DNA of 64,000 nt from Streptococcus marimammalium DSM 18627 (GTDB taxonomy: Bacteria; Bacillota; Bacilli; Lactobacillales; Streptococcaceae): positions 1 to 64,000 of the forward strand of contig NZ_KB904351.1 in the NCBI RefSeq assembly GCF_000380045.1. The letters are read 5' to 3'. Each line of letters begins with the position of its first letter. The stretch's first letter is position 1. A program made the translations under genes and the position numbers. The notes under the pieces were generated by a model. It was not told where the DNA came from. It saw nothing but the letters and a program-made list of their open reading frames with translations, and searched no databases. Positions 55,293-64,000 of this stretch are shown here, piece by piece.

Positions 55293-55850
55293 ATGAAAAA
55301 ATATTTTTTATTATTAGCATCACTTTTTTTACTGACAGCTTGCTCAACCACAAAAGAAGATAAACAATCTTCGAGTCAAGTTGAAACAACTCAAGAAGCA
55401 AAGACAGAAAAAGCACCTGATTTCACCTTGATAGATGATAAAGGTGAAACCATTTCCTTAAGTGATTTGAAAGGAAAAAAAGTTTATATTAATGTCTGGG
55501 CGAGCTGGTGTGGTCCTTGTAAGCGAGAATTTCCAGAATTAGAAAAAGTCTATCAAAATGTTAAAGAAGATGATGATATTGTCTTTTTATCTGTCACCTC
55601 ACCAAACGATAAACAATTTAAAAATAGTAATCCTGCTGACAAGGATTCTGCCACTATTTTAGCGGCAGCAAAAGAACTTGGTGCCACTTATCCCGTTTAC
55701 TTTGACAGTAATGATCACTTTATGGAAGAGTATGCGATTAGAGCTTTTCCGACACATGTATTCATTAATAGCGATGGTAGCTTAGCAAAATATTATCCAG
55801 GTCAAATCAATGAAGAAATGCTAGAAGAACAATTGGCGCTTTTAAAATAA
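55293..55850 (+). CDS. Surface thioredoxin-like lipoprotein (TlpA/ResA family)
   Basis: A 185-aa lipoprotein: signal peptide with lipobox LTAC (Cys17), a Ser/Glu-rich linker, and a thioredoxin fold from about residue 45 with active site WASWCGPCK. In pneumococcus equivalent Etrx proteins get electrons from CcdA and reduce surface MsrAB; no msrAB lies here. Cotranscribed with ccdA. Confidence 0.9.
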   Translation: MKKYFLLLASLFLLTACSTTKEDKQSSSQVETTQEAKTEKAPDFTLIDDKGETISLSDLKGKKVYINVWASWCGPCKREFPELEKVYQNVKEDDDIVFLSVTSPNDKQFKNSNPADKDSATILAAAKELGATYPVYFDSNDHFMEEYAIRAFPTHVFINSDGSLAKYYPGQINEEMLEEQLALLK

Positions 55851-55866
55851 GTCAAACATAAAAAGA

Positions 55867-55894
55867 AATTCACCACAAGGATGGTGAATTTTTT
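55867..55894 (+). terminator. Terminator after the thioredoxin-like gene
   Basis: AATTCACCA (55867-55875) and TGGTGAATT (55882-55890) around CAAGGA, then TTTT. A -10 TATAAT (55897-55902) for the next operon follows at once. Confidence 0.88.
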
Positions 55895-55932
55895 GATATA
55901 ATATAGAAAAGAAAAAGAGAGAAGGAGTTGCC

Positions 55933-56823
55933 ATGTCTGATCAAACCATTAACCTTGTTATTGTCACTGGAATGAGTGGAGCTGGGAAAACGGTTGCCAT
56001 CCAATCGTTTGAAGATTTGGGTTATTTCACCATTGATAATATGCCACCAACCCTCATGCCCAAGTTTTTAGAGTTGGTTTTACAAGCTAATGAAAATCAT
56101 AAAGTGGCTTTAGTGGTTGATATGAGAAGTCGTTTATTCTTTTCTGAATTAACCAATATTTTAGATAATTTAGAACTTAATGATCAAATTTCTGTTAAAA
56201 TTCTATTTCTCGATGCCACAGACGGTGAGTTGATTTCACGCTACAAAGAAACCAGAAGAAGTCATCCTTTGTCTGCGGATGGTCGTATTTTAGATGGCAT
56301 AAAATTAGAAAGAGAATTGTTAGCACCTCTAAAAAGCCTTAGTCAAAATGTGGTAGATACAACAACCCTAACACCTAGACAACTCCGTCAAACGATTGTT
56401 GATCAGTTTTCCGGAGATAATCAACAAAAAATGTTTCGTATAGAAGTGATTAGTTTTGGTTTCAAATACGGATTACCTTTAGATGCGGACCTTGTTTTTG
56501 ATGTGCGTTTTTTGCCAAATCCTCATTACCAACCTGAGCTAAGGCCAATGACTGGACTAGATCAACCCGTTTATGACTACGTGATGAACCATCAAGAATC
56601 AGAAGACTTCTATGGCCATTTAATGACGCTGTTACAGCCAATATTACCAAGTTATCGAAAAGAAGGAAAATCAACCTTAACCATTGCTATTGGTTGTACT
56701 GGGGGTCAACACAGAAGTGTCGCTTTTGCTCACCGTATTGCAAAGGACTTAAAACAAGATTGGCCAGTCAATGAAAGCCATAGAGACTACCAAAAACGCA
56801 AGGAGACTTTAAATCGCTCATGA
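55933..56823 (+). CDS. rapZ: RNase adapter/nucleotide-binding protein RapZ (YvcJ)
   Basis: A 296-aa P-loop protein. Walker A GMSGAGKT (about 12-19), the [12 protein letters not shown] segment, and the C-terminal domain with [17 protein letters not shown] and [10 protein letters not shown]. In E. coli it controls RNase E cleavage of a small RNA; the Gram-positive role is less clear. First of the conserved rapZ-yvcK-whiA block; overlaps yvcK by four bases. Confidence 0.94.
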   Translation: MSDQTINLVIVTGMSGAGKTVAIQSFEDLGYFTIDNMPPTLMPKFLELVLQANENHKVALVVDMRSRLFFSELTNILDNLELNDQISVKILFLDATDGELISRYKETRRSHPLSADGRILDGIKLERELLAPLKSLSQNVVDTTTLTPRQLRQTIVDQFSGDNQQKMFRIEVISFGFKYGLPLDADLVFDVRFLPNPHYQPELRPMTGLDQPVYDYVMNHQESEDFYGHLMTLLQPILPSYRKEGKSTLTIAIGCTGGQHRSVAFAHRIAKDLKQDWPVNESHRDYQKRKETLNRS

Positions 56824-57797
56824 AAAAACCCAAAATAACCGTCATTGGTGGCGGCACAGGTATGCCAGTTATTTTAAATAGTTTACGTCATCAAAATGTT
56901 GATATTGTTGCGATTGTAACGGTTGCAGATGATGGTGGGAGTTCTGGTGAGCTTAGGTCTGTCATGCAATTAGTGCCTCCAGGAGATTTACGCAATGTTT
57001 TAGTGGCAATGAGTGATATGCCAAAATTTTATGAACAAATTTTTCAATACCGTTTCAGTGAAAATGATGGTGCTTTAGCTGGTCATCCTTTAGGAAATTT
57101 GATTATTGCAGGAATTGCGGAGATGCAAGGTTCAACCTACAATGCTATCCAACTACTTTCAAAATTTTTTCATGTTACTGGAAAAATTTTACCAGCAAGT
57201 GAGCAAGCCCTAACCCTTCACGCCATTTTTCAAGATGGGCATGAAGTGGTAGGAGAAAGTCAAATTGCAAACTATAAAGGAATGATTGATTATGTTTATG
57301 TGACTAATACTTATAATGATGTTGTTCCTAAAGCTAGTCGAAAAGTGGTAGAAAGCATTATGGAAAGTGATATGATTGTTTTAGGACCAGGCTCTTTATT
57401 TACTTCTATTTTACCAAGCTTAGTGATTCCAGAGATTAAAGAAGCCCTCTTAGAAACATCAGCTGAAATAGCCTATGTCTGTAACATCATGACTCAGTAT
57501 GGTGAGACTGAGCATTTTAGAGATAGTGATCACGTTGCCGTTTTAAATAAACATCTTGGAAAAGATATTATTGATACAGTACTAGTTAATATTGAACCTG
57601 TCCCCAAAGGCTATATGGATAATCACCAGTTTGATGAATATTTGGTCCAAGTAGAACATGATTTTAAAGGACTAACCAAACAAGTAAAACGTGTCATCTC
57701 CTCAAACTTCTTACGATTAGAAAATGGCGGTGCTTTCCATCATGGTGATTTAGTAGTAGAAGAGTTGATGAGTTTGATTAAAGGGCGGGGGCTATGA
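56820..57797 (+). CDS. yvcK: Gluconeogenesis/cell-wall factor YvcK (GlmR)
   Basis: A 325-aa CofD-like protein. N-terminal [15 protein letters not shown] loop, [11 protein letters not shown] and PPGDLRNVL are the family signatures; [11 protein letters not shown] follows. Bacillus homologue GlmR binds UDP-GlcNAc and stimulates GlmS. Overlaps both neighbours by four bases. Confidence 0.94.
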   Translation: MKKPKITVIGGGTGMPVILNSLRHQNVDIVAIVTVADDGGSSGELRSVMQLVPPGDLRNVLVAMSDMPKFYEQIFQYRFSENDGALAGHPLGNLIIAGIAEMQGSTYNAIQLLSKFFHVTGKILPASEQALTLHAIFQDGHEVVGESQIANYKGMIDYVYVTNTYNDVVPKASRKVVESIMESDMIVLGPGSLFTSILPSLVIPEIKEALLETSAEIAYVCNIMTQYGETEHFRDSDHVAVLNKHLGKDIIDTVLVNIEPVPKGYMDNHQFDEYLVQVEHDFKGLTKQVKRVISSNFLRLENGGAFHHGDLVVEELMSLIKGRGL

Positions 57798-58705
57798 GTT
57801 TTACAACCACAGTTAAAGAAGAAGTTTTAATCACTTCAAATGCTGATAATTATGAACTATCAGCAATTATTAAAATGTCTGGAAATTTAGGGTTGACAAG
57901 TAATGGTTTAACTTTGTCAGTTTCAACAGAAAATGCTAAGGTTGCAAGACATATCTATGAAATGCTTGAAAAATTATGTCACGTTAAACCAGACATCAGA
58001 TATCATCAAAAAACAAATCTTAAAAAAAATCGCGTTTATCATGTTTTTATTGAAAAACAAGTTGACAAAATTTTATCACAATTACAATTAGCTGATTCTT
58101 TCTTTGGCTTTTCAACAGGTATTGACATTCATATTCTCACTGATGATGAGGCAGGACGATCTTATTTAAGAGGTGCATTTTTATCAGCAGGAACGATTAG
58201 AGAACCAGATTCTGGCAAATATCAGTTGGAAATTTTTTCTGTTTATTCAGATCACGCCTATGATTTAGCCAACCTTATGAAAAAATTTCTACTGGATGCC
58301 AAAGTCATTGAACGAAAAAATGGTGCTGTCACTTATCTTCAAAAAGCCGATGATATCATGGACTTCTTGATTGTTATTAATGCCATGGCAGCCAGAGAAA
58401 CATTTGAAGAAATCAAGTTAATAAAAGAAGCAAGAAATGATATTAACCGCGCTAACAATGTTGAAACTGCGAATATCACAAGAACTATTAATGCTAGTAT
58501 GAAACTCATTAATAATATCAGTAAAATAAACGATACTATTGGTTTAGATAGTTTACCTATTGAGCTTCAACAAATTGCTCAAATTAGAGTTACTCATCCA
58601 GAATATTCATTACAAGAAATTGCTGATAATTTAGAGTTTCCGTTAACCAAAAGTGGTGTTAATCATCGTTTACGAAAAATAAATAAAATAGCAGAAGAAT
58701 TATAG
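57794..58705 (+). CDS. whiA: WhiA-family DNA-binding protein
   Basis: A 303-aa protein combining a degenerate LAGLIDADG homing-endonuclease-like domain (about 90-190; [12 protein letters not shown]) and a C-terminal helix-turn-helix ([26 protein letters not shown], about 275-300). It affects division and chromosome segregation in Firmicutes. Last gene of the block. Confidence 0.94.
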   Translation: MSFTTTVKEEVLITSNADNYELSAIIKMSGNLGLTSNGLTLSVSTENAKVARHIYEMLEKLCHVKPDIRYHQKTNLKKNRVYHVFIEKQVDKILSQLQLADSFFGFSTGIDIHILTDDEAGRSYLRGAFLSAGTIREPDSGKYQLEIFSVYSDHAYDLANLMKKFLLDAKVIERKNGAVTYLQKADDIMDFLIVINAMAARETFEEIKLIKEARNDINRANNVETANITRTINASMKLINNISKINDTIGLDSLPIELQQIAQIRVTHPEYSLQEIADNLEFPLTKSGVNHRLRKINKIAEEL

Positions 58706-58714
58706 GAGGAAAAT

Positions 58715-60112
58715 ATGGGATGTACAACAATTCTAGTTGGCAAAAATGCTAGTTATGATGGCTCAACTATGATTGCAAGAACAGAAGATTCACAAAATGG
58801 CGAATTCACACCAAAACATTTTGTAGTCTTTAATAAGGAAGATCAACCAAAGAAATATCATTCGGTTTTATCATCATTTGAAATGTCACTTGATGAGACA
58901 CCTATGTGTTATACTGCTGTTCCAGATGCTCTTAGAAAAGATGGTCTTTGGGCAGCAGCAGGAATAAATGAGGAAAATGTTGCCATGAGTGCGACTGAAA
59001 CTATCACAACAAATAGTCGTGTCTTAGGAGCTGATCCATTAGTTTCATCTGGTGTTGGTGAGGAAGACATGGTGACACTTGTCTTGCCTTATATCCATTC
59101 GGCGCGTGAGGGTGTAGAACGTTTGGGTAAAATTCTTGAAGAGTTTGGTACTTATGAATCTAATGGCATTGCTTTTTCAGATGTTAATGAGATTTGGTGG
59201 ATGGAAACAGTCGGTGGGCACCACTGGATTGCAAGACGAGTACCAGATAATGCCTATGTCACCAACCCAAATCAATTAGGTATAGATTATTTTGAGTTTA
59301 ATAATCCTGATCATTTTCTTTACTCATCAGGTCTTCGAGAATTTATTAAAGAAAATCATCTTGAGTTGAATTATAGTCATGAGCATTTTAACCCAAGGCT
59401 AGCTTTTGGTAGTCAAAAGGATAAAGATAGACAGTATAACACACCAAGATCTTGGTTTATTCAACAGTTTTTAAATCCTGAAATAAAGCAAGAGCCAACT
59501 AGTTTTTTCATTCCTTGGTGTCAAAAACCCTATCGCAAGATTACTGTTGAGGACATTAAATATGTTTTAAGTGGTCATTTTCAAAATACAGAATATGATC
59601 CTTATGGACTTGAAGGTAATGAACACTCTAAAAAAGCCTTTAGACCTATTGGCATCAATAGAACTATCCAGACAGCTCTTTTACAACTTCGTCCTGATAA
59701 ACCTAAAGAAACCACAGGCATACAATGGTTAAGTTTTGGTTCTATGCCTTTTAATACTATGGTGCCTTTTTTCACACAAATCAGTAAAACACCAGAGTAT
59801 TTTGCCTATACACCTGAGACAGTGACAACTAGCAGTTTTTACTGGACCAATCGCTTGATAGCAGCTATTAGTGACCCTCATTTTAGACAACATGAAGGAG
59901 ATATTGAAAGCTACAATCAAAAAATTATGGCAAAAGGACATGAGCAATTGTTAAAAGTTGATAAAGCACTTGCTCAAGGTGAAACAATTGATTTTGAACA
60001 AGAAAATCAAACTATGAGTGACTATGTAGAAGATAAAACCAATCTTCTCTTAGGAAAACTTCTTCATGATGCCAGTAATTTAATGACTAATCGATTTTCA
60101 GTCAGTGATTAA
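58715..60112 (+). CDS. pepD: C69-family dipeptidase (PepD type)
   Basis: A 465-aa N-terminal-nucleophile peptidase. The candidate nucleophile is Cys3 ([13 protein letters not shown]), consistent with the family; [13 protein letters not shown] and the [11 protein letters not shown] segment also fit. No signal peptide, so cytoplasmic dipeptide hydrolysis is likely. RBS AGGAGG nine bases after whiA, so it may be read from the same transcript. Confidence 0.9.
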   Translation: MGCTTILVGKNASYDGSTMIARTEDSQNGEFTPKHFVVFNKEDQPKKYHSVLSSFEMSLDETPMCYTAVPDALRKDGLWAAAGINEENVAMSATETITTNSRVLGADPLVSSGVGEEDMVTLVLPYIHSAREGVERLGKILEEFGTYESNGIAFSDVNEIWWMETVGGHHWIARRVPDNAYVTNPNQLGIDYFEFNNPDHFLYSSGLREFIKENHLELNYSHEHFNPRLAFGSQKDKDRQYNTPRSWFIQQFLNPEIKQEPTSFFIPWCQKPYRKITVEDIKYVLSGHFQNTEYDPYGLEGNEHSKKAFRPIGINRTIQTALLQLRPDKPKETTGIQWLSFGSMPFNTMVPFFTQISKTPEYFAYTPETVTTSSFYWTNRLIAAISDPHFRQHEGDIESYNQKIMAKGHEQLLKVDKALAQGETIDFEQENQTMSDYVEDKTNLLLGKLLHDASNLMTNRFSVSD

Positions 60113-60139
60113 TAAAGCATTAATAATAATACGTATAAT

Positions 60140-60167
60140 AAAAAAGCATTGATAGCAATGCTTTTTT
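60140..60167. terminator. Bidirectional terminator between pepD and lacR
   Basis: AAAAAAGCATTG (60140-60151) pairs with CAATGCTTTTTT (60156-60167) around a 4-base loop, lying between convergent genes. Confidence 0.88.
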
Positions 60168-60168
60168 A

Positions 60169-60933
60169 TTATGGTTGTTCAGGAATAATAATTTTAGTAT
60201 ATTGATTATAAAGCTTTTGATTTTCTTGAGTGATATTGGCATCTGTTATTAAATAATCAAAATAATTAGTTTTATAAAAAACATAGAAATCATAGCGTCC
60301 AAACTTTGTGTGATCAGCTAGTAGTATTTTTTGAATAGAATTATTCAAAACAATATTGAGCAACTCACCTTCTGACTCACTATAGGTAGCTACTCGTTCT
60401 TTATAGATGGCATTTGCACTAATAAAAGTCTTTGAAAATTTTAAAGATTTAACATAGTTATTGGCAAAGCTTCCCACAAAAGCACCAGTAATATCTCGAT
60501 ACTCTCCTCCAAGAAGAATGAGATCAACTGATTGGCAATCTTTTAAAATGTTGAAAACTGGTAGACTATTAGTGATAATACGTAAATTACGTTGTCGTAG
60601 TTCTCTTGCAAGACATTCAATTGTTGTTCCAGGACCAAGAAAAATCGTTTCACTATCTTTAATTAATTTAGCAGCCGTAGTAGCAATTTCTTGTTTTTCG
60701 TTAATTTGTTTTGTCAGTTTTTCAGTATTTGAACGTTCATAGAAACTATTTTGACTAATACTTTGTGCACCACCATGCACTCGAATTAATTTACCATTTT
60801 TTTCTAATTCATCTAAATCCCTTCGAACAGTCATATCTGAAACATCTAACTCAGCAATAATTTCTTGAACTGTGATGAGGCCCTCATTGTTAACTTTTTT
60901 AAGAATCCTTTGTAAGCGCTCTCTTTTTAACAT
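60169..60933 (-). CDS. lacR: DeoR-family repressor LacR (tagatose-6-phosphate pathway)
   Basis: A 254-aa DeoR-type regulator. N-terminal winged helix with MLKRERLQRILKKV, ELDVSDMTVRRDLDELEKNGK (about 25-45) and RVHGGAQS, then the sugar-phosphate sensor domain (FLGPGTTIECLA, LADHTKFG). In lac systems tagatose-6-phosphate releases it from DNA. ATG 60933 is chosen for AAGGAG just upstream; earlier in-frame ATGs have no RBS. Divergent from lacC, which suggests it controls that unit. A cre-like TGTAAGCGCTCTCT lies inside its first codons (60910-60923). Confidence 0.88.
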   Translation of the reverse strand: MLKRERLQRILKKVNNEGLITVQEIIAELDVSDMTVRRDLDELEKNGKLIRVHGGAQSISQNSFYERSNTEKLTKQINEKQEIATTAAKLIKDSETIFLGPGTTIECLARELRQRNLRIITNSLPVFNILKDCQSVDLILLGGEYRDITGAFVGSFANNYVKSLKFSKTFISANAIYKERVATYSESEGELLNIVLNNSIQKILLADHTKFGRYDFYVFYKTNYFDYLITDANITQENQKLYNQYTKIIIPEQP

Positions 60934-61027
60934 GTCATACTCCTTCACATAATAGTTGACTGATTTTAGATTTATCATAGCATAGAGCCTAATTTTTTTC
61001 AATCAATTTATTTTTCAACCCTAAAAA

Positions 61028-61092
61028 AAACAAATAAATACAAACAAATATAAACATAAAAACTTGACTTTGTGTTTGTTTTGGTTTATATT
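61028..61092 (+). promoter_or_regulatory. lacC promoter with AAACAAATA operator-like repeats
   Basis: -35 TTGACT (61064-61069), 17-bp spacer and -10 TATATT (61087-61092). Upstream are direct repeats AAACAAATA (61028-61036 and 61042-61050), and the inverse-type TGTTTGTTTTGG overlaps the spacer. TGTTT-type repeats are typical LacR/DeoR operators. Confidence 0.7.
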
Positions 61093-61218
61093 AGAAGAGT
61101 GTGAATAAGATAATTAATTAGTAATTTTGACTGTGTTATCACCTTATCAAACTGAAATTTAATTACCTTTGAAGGCATTAAGATGAGATAACATCCCATA
61201 AAATGAAAGGAGAATGTA

Positions 61219-62148
61219 ATGATATTAACCATTACCATGAATCCATCTGTTGATATTTCATATCATTTAGATAATTTGGATTTGGATACTGTCAACCGGG
61301 TCTCTGAAGTTGTTAAAACGCCTGGTGGCAAAGGGTTAAATGTTACTAGAGTTTTATCTGAACTTGGCGATAAAGTCATGGCTAGTGGGTGTATTGGAGG
61401 CACAACTGGTCAGTATTTGATTGAACATTTAGACGAAAGCATCAAAAAATGTTTCTTTAGTATTAGTCGTGATACAAGAAATTGTGTGGCTATTCTTCAT
61501 GATGGTAATCAAACAGAAATTTTAGAAAAAGGTCCAATGCTTGATCTTGATGAGAGCGAGGGCTTTCTCAATCATTTTAAAATTATTTTAAAACAAGCAG
61601 AGGTCGTGGCTATTTCTGGTAGTTTACCTGATGGTCTTGAACAAGATTATTACTCAAGAATGATTGAAATAGCTAACACTTACCATAAAAAAGTAGTGCT
61701 AGATTGTTCAGGTAAAGCTTTAGAAACTGTTTTAGCATCTAAAAATAAACCTACGGTTATTAAACCAAACTTAGAAGAATTGTCTCAATTATTGGGTCGA
61801 TCTGTTTCTTCAGATATTGAAGAGTTAAAAACAGTTCTAAATGATGATTTATTCTCAGGAATTGAATGGATTGTTGTTTCTTTAGGATCTAAAGGAGCTT
61901 TTGCAAAACACAACGGTACTTTCTATCGTGTCACTATTCCAAAAATTTCTGTTGTTAATCCAGTGGGTTCAGGGGACTCAACGGTAGCTGGCATTTCATC
62001 AGCACTTTTACACAATGAAAGTGATGAAGAACTTCTTACAAAAGCTAACGTTCTTGGTATGCTTAATGCCCAAGAAAAAATGACTGGTCATGTTAACATG
62101 GCAAACTATGATAACTTATATAAACAAATTAAAGTAGAAGAGGTATAA
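61219..62148 (+). CDS. lacC: Tagatose-6-phosphate kinase
   Basis: A 309-aa PfkB-family kinase making tagatose-1,6-bisphosphate. Typical N-terminus [29 protein letters not shown] (about 33-43), and the C-terminal anion hole/base [12 protein letters not shown] (Asp about 254). 1-phosphofructokinase is the main alternative; pairing with lacD favours LacC. AAAGGAG upstream. 2 bp before lacD. Confidence 0.9.
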   Translation: MILTITMNPSVDISYHLDNLDLDTVNRVSEVVKTPGGKGLNVTRVLSELGDKVMASGCIGGTTGQYLIEHLDESIKKCFFSISRDTRNCVAILHDGNQTEILEKGPMLDLDESEGFLNHFKIILKQAEVVAISGSLPDGLEQDYYSRMIEIANTYHKKVVLDCSGKALETVLASKNKPTVIKPNLEELSQLLGRSVSSDIEELKTVLNDDLFSGIEWIVVSLGSKGAFAKHNGTFYRVTIPKISVVNPVGSGDSTVAGISSALLHNESDEELLTKANVLGMLNAQEKMTGHVNMANYDNLYKQIKVEEV

Positions 62149-62150
62149 AA

Positions 62151-63131
62151 ATGGTACTTACAGAACAAAAACGTCGTTACATGGAAAAACTCTCAAATAA
62201 AGATGGTGTGATTTCAGCACTTGCCTTTGACCAACGTGGTGCATTAAAAAGAATGATGTCACAACATCAAGCTGAAGAACCGGCTGTAGCACAAATGGAA
62301 GAATTAAAGAGTTTAGTATCAGAAGAATTAACCAAATATTCTTCATCAATTCTTTTAGACCCAGAATTTGGTCTTCCAGCTGTTGACGTTAAAGATGAAA
62401 ATGCTGGTCTATTACTTGCTTATGAAAAAACAGGTTATGATGCGACAACAACAACTCGCTTACCAGACTGTTTAGTTGAGTGGTCTGTTAAACGTTTGAA
62501 AGAACAAGGTGCAGACGCTATTAAATTCCTTCTTTATTATGATGTAGATAGTGATGATTATACTAACCTTCAAAAGAAAGCATATATTGAAAGAATTGGT
62601 TCAGAATGTGTTGCCGAGGACATTCCTTTCTATCTTGAAATTGTTTCATATGATGAAAAAATCAAAGACTCTTCAGGTGCAGAATATGCTAAAATAAAAC
62701 CAAGAAAAGTGATTGAAGCAATGAAAGTCTTTTCAGAAGATCGCTACAATGTTGATGTTTTAAAAGTTGAAGTACCAGTTAACATGAACTATGTTGAAGG
62801 GTTTGCAACTGGTGAAGTGGTTTACACTAAAGAAGAAGCAGCGCAATACTTCCGTGATCAAGAAGCAGCAAGTAACTTACCATACATTTACTTGAGTGCT
62901 GGTGTAAGTAGCAAACTTTTCCAAGAAACACTTGTATTTGCACATGAAGCTGGCGCTAAATTTAATGGTGTTCTTTGTGGTCGAGCAACTTGGGCTGGTT
63001 CGGTTGAAGTTTATATTAAAGAAGGTAAAGACGCTGCTGTGGAATGGCTACGTACAACAGGATTTAATAATATTGACGAATTAAACAAAGTCATTGAAAA
63101 AACGGCTACTCCTTGGACTGAAAAAGTTTAA
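62151..63131 (+). CDS. lacD: Tagatose-1,6-bisphosphate aldolase
   Basis: A 326-aa class I aldolase that splits tagatose-1,6-bisphosphate to triose phosphates. Features: [25 protein letters not shown], the Schiff-base Lys in KVEVPVN (about residue 205) and [11 protein letters not shown]. In S. pyogenes one LacD paralogue also regulates speB; nothing here shows that role. Codon use suggests strong expression. Confidence 0.95.
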   Translation: MVLTEQKRRYMEKLSNKDGVISALAFDQRGALKRMMSQHQAEEPAVAQMEELKSLVSEELTKYSSSILLDPEFGLPAVDVKDENAGLLLAYEKTGYDATTTTRLPDCLVEWSVKRLKEQGADAIKFLLYYDVDSDDYTNLQKKAYIERIGSECVAEDIPFYLEIVSYDEKIKDSSGAEYAKIKPRKVIEAMKVFSEDRYNVDVLKVEVPVNMNYVEGFATGEVVYTKEEAAQYFRDQEAASNLPYIYLSAGVSSKLFQETLVFAHEAGAKFNGVLCGRATWAGSVEVYIKEGKDAAVEWLRTTGFNNIDELNKVIEKTATPWTEKV

Positions 63132-63152
63132 GAATAATAAAGGATAAAAAGA

Positions 63153-64000
63153 TGTTAAGTTTAAGTAATGACTTTTTAACAGTAACCTTTAGTGAAAATG
63201 GTGCCACTTTAACATCTATCAAAGATAAAGAGGGTATCGAGTATCTTTGGCAAGGCGAAGCTAACTATTGGAGTGGGCAAGCACCAGTACTATTTCCAAA
63301 TTGTGGTAGTGTGAGGGATGACAAAACTATTTTTGCTTCAGCTAATCATGTTGAGGGAAGTCTTCCTCGTCATGGATTAGTTCGTAAAAAAGTATTTGAT
63401 GTGACTCATCACGACGAAAATAGTATTGCGTTTAGTATTCAATCTACTAAAGAAATGTTAGACAATTATCCTTTTTCTTTTGAACTAACTATTCTTTATA
63501 CTCTATCTGATAAAACAATTACAACAGAGTATCAAATTAAGAATAAAGATTCTAAGCAAATGCCATTCTTTATTGGGGGTCATCCAGGATTTAATTGTCC
63601 AATTAAAGATGGTGAGTCTTACGATGATTACTACTTAGAGTTTGAAAAAATTGAATCTACAACTATTCCAAAACAGTTTCCTGAGACAGGTCTTTTAGAT
63701 TTGTTAGATAGAAAAGATTTTTTTAACCAAGAAAAAATCTTACCACTATCATTTGATTTATTCAAAGAAGATGCTATTACACTTGATCAACTAGAATCAA
63801 GAAGAGTTAAACTTTTGTCTAAAAATCATGATAAGGGTATTGAAGTAGTCTTTAACGATTTTCCTGCACTCATTTTGTGGACAACACCAAACAAAGGACC
63901 ATTCATTGCTTTGGAACCATGGTTAGGTTTGTCAACGTCGCTTGAAGAATCTGATGTTTTTGAAGAAAAACGTCATATTCAATTTGCAAAACCTAATGAG
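63153..64000 (+). CDS. lacX: Aldose 1-epimerase-family protein LacX, cut by window end
   Basis: The first 282 codons of a galactose mutarotase-like protein. Seen: FSENGATLTSIKDKEG at the start, VLFPNCGSVRDD, LPRHGLVR, FFIGGHPGFN (catalytic His) and ALEPWLGLSTS near the end. Family members are about 298-300 aa, so only the last few residues are missing. RBS AAAGGAT before the ATG; 21 bp after lacD. Confidence 0.88.

Noticed and set aside
60910..60923. CcpA cre site in the start of lacR as an annotated feature
   Set aside because: TGTAAGCGCTCTCT fits the consensus except one base, but it is inside coding sequence where the codons alone could explain it; mentioned only as a possibility.
1..64000. 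CRISPR arrays, prophage or conjugative element modules
   Set aside because: No regularly spaced repeats, Cas genes, integrase with intact catalytic residues, phage structural genes or relaxase were seen.

Overview
The window is chromosomal DNA of a low-GC Streptococcus, most likely a pyogenic-group species (pyogenes/uberis/parauberis/iniae-like). Evidence: a streptococcal rRNA-tRNA-Asn tail, an rrn-linked comX with a ComR-type promoter, the streptococcal fabM-fabT-fabH-acpP-fabK-D-G-F-accB-fabZ-accC-D-A order with FabK instead of FabI, and the scpAB/xerD-like/cbpB and rapZ-yvcK-whiA blocks. The species call is inference from gene order and protein resemblance.

Layout. 1-400: 3' end of 23S rRNA, 5S rRNA, tRNA-Asn and a terminator. 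400-1700: a decayed IS30-family transposase. 1740-2320: comX (SigX) behind a perfect 20-bp palindrome. 2320-3675: aspartate kinase on the minus strand. 3.8-14.4 kb: the complete type II fatty-acid synthesis and acetyl-CoA carboxylase cluster, with three FabT-type operators. 14.4-22.4 kb: SNF2 helicase, a streptococcal hypothetical, murC, a GNAT enzyme, mltG and greA. 22.5-25.8 kb: yidC and acyP (minus), a SpoU methyltransferase, an HD protein and a BI-1 membrane protein. 26-32 kb: yneF, then the tight run murI-rdgB-yfcE-cbpB-xerD-like-scpA-scpB-rluB-yidD. 32-35 kb: trkH/trkA (minus). 35-46.6 kb: a structured leader and trmL, an FMN riboswitch with ribU, PAP2, mnmM, a CorC-type protein, pflA, ppaC, dinG, aspB and asnS.

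46.6-53.2 kb is the accessory part: a BlpR/SilA-type LytTR regulator and an HPK10 histidine kinase, followed by small immunity-like and membrane proteins and two CPBP-family proteins. Four promoters share an 11-bp direct repeat with a 21-bp period, placed exactly 29 bp before the -10. No double-glycine bacteriocin, pheromone precursor or peptide exporter was seen, so this looks like an immunity-only, possibly eavesdropping, bacteriocin regulon. I consider it the most interesting part of the window.

53.3-64 kb: an MFS transporter, ccdA with a thioredoxin-like lipoprotein, rapZ-yvcK-whiA, a C69 dipeptidase, and a tagatose-6-phosphate block (lacR divergent from lacC-lacD-lacX, with lacX cut by the window end). 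Positions of short sites were counted by hand and may be off by one or two bases. Family calls come from recognising motifs and gene order; no database search was possible.
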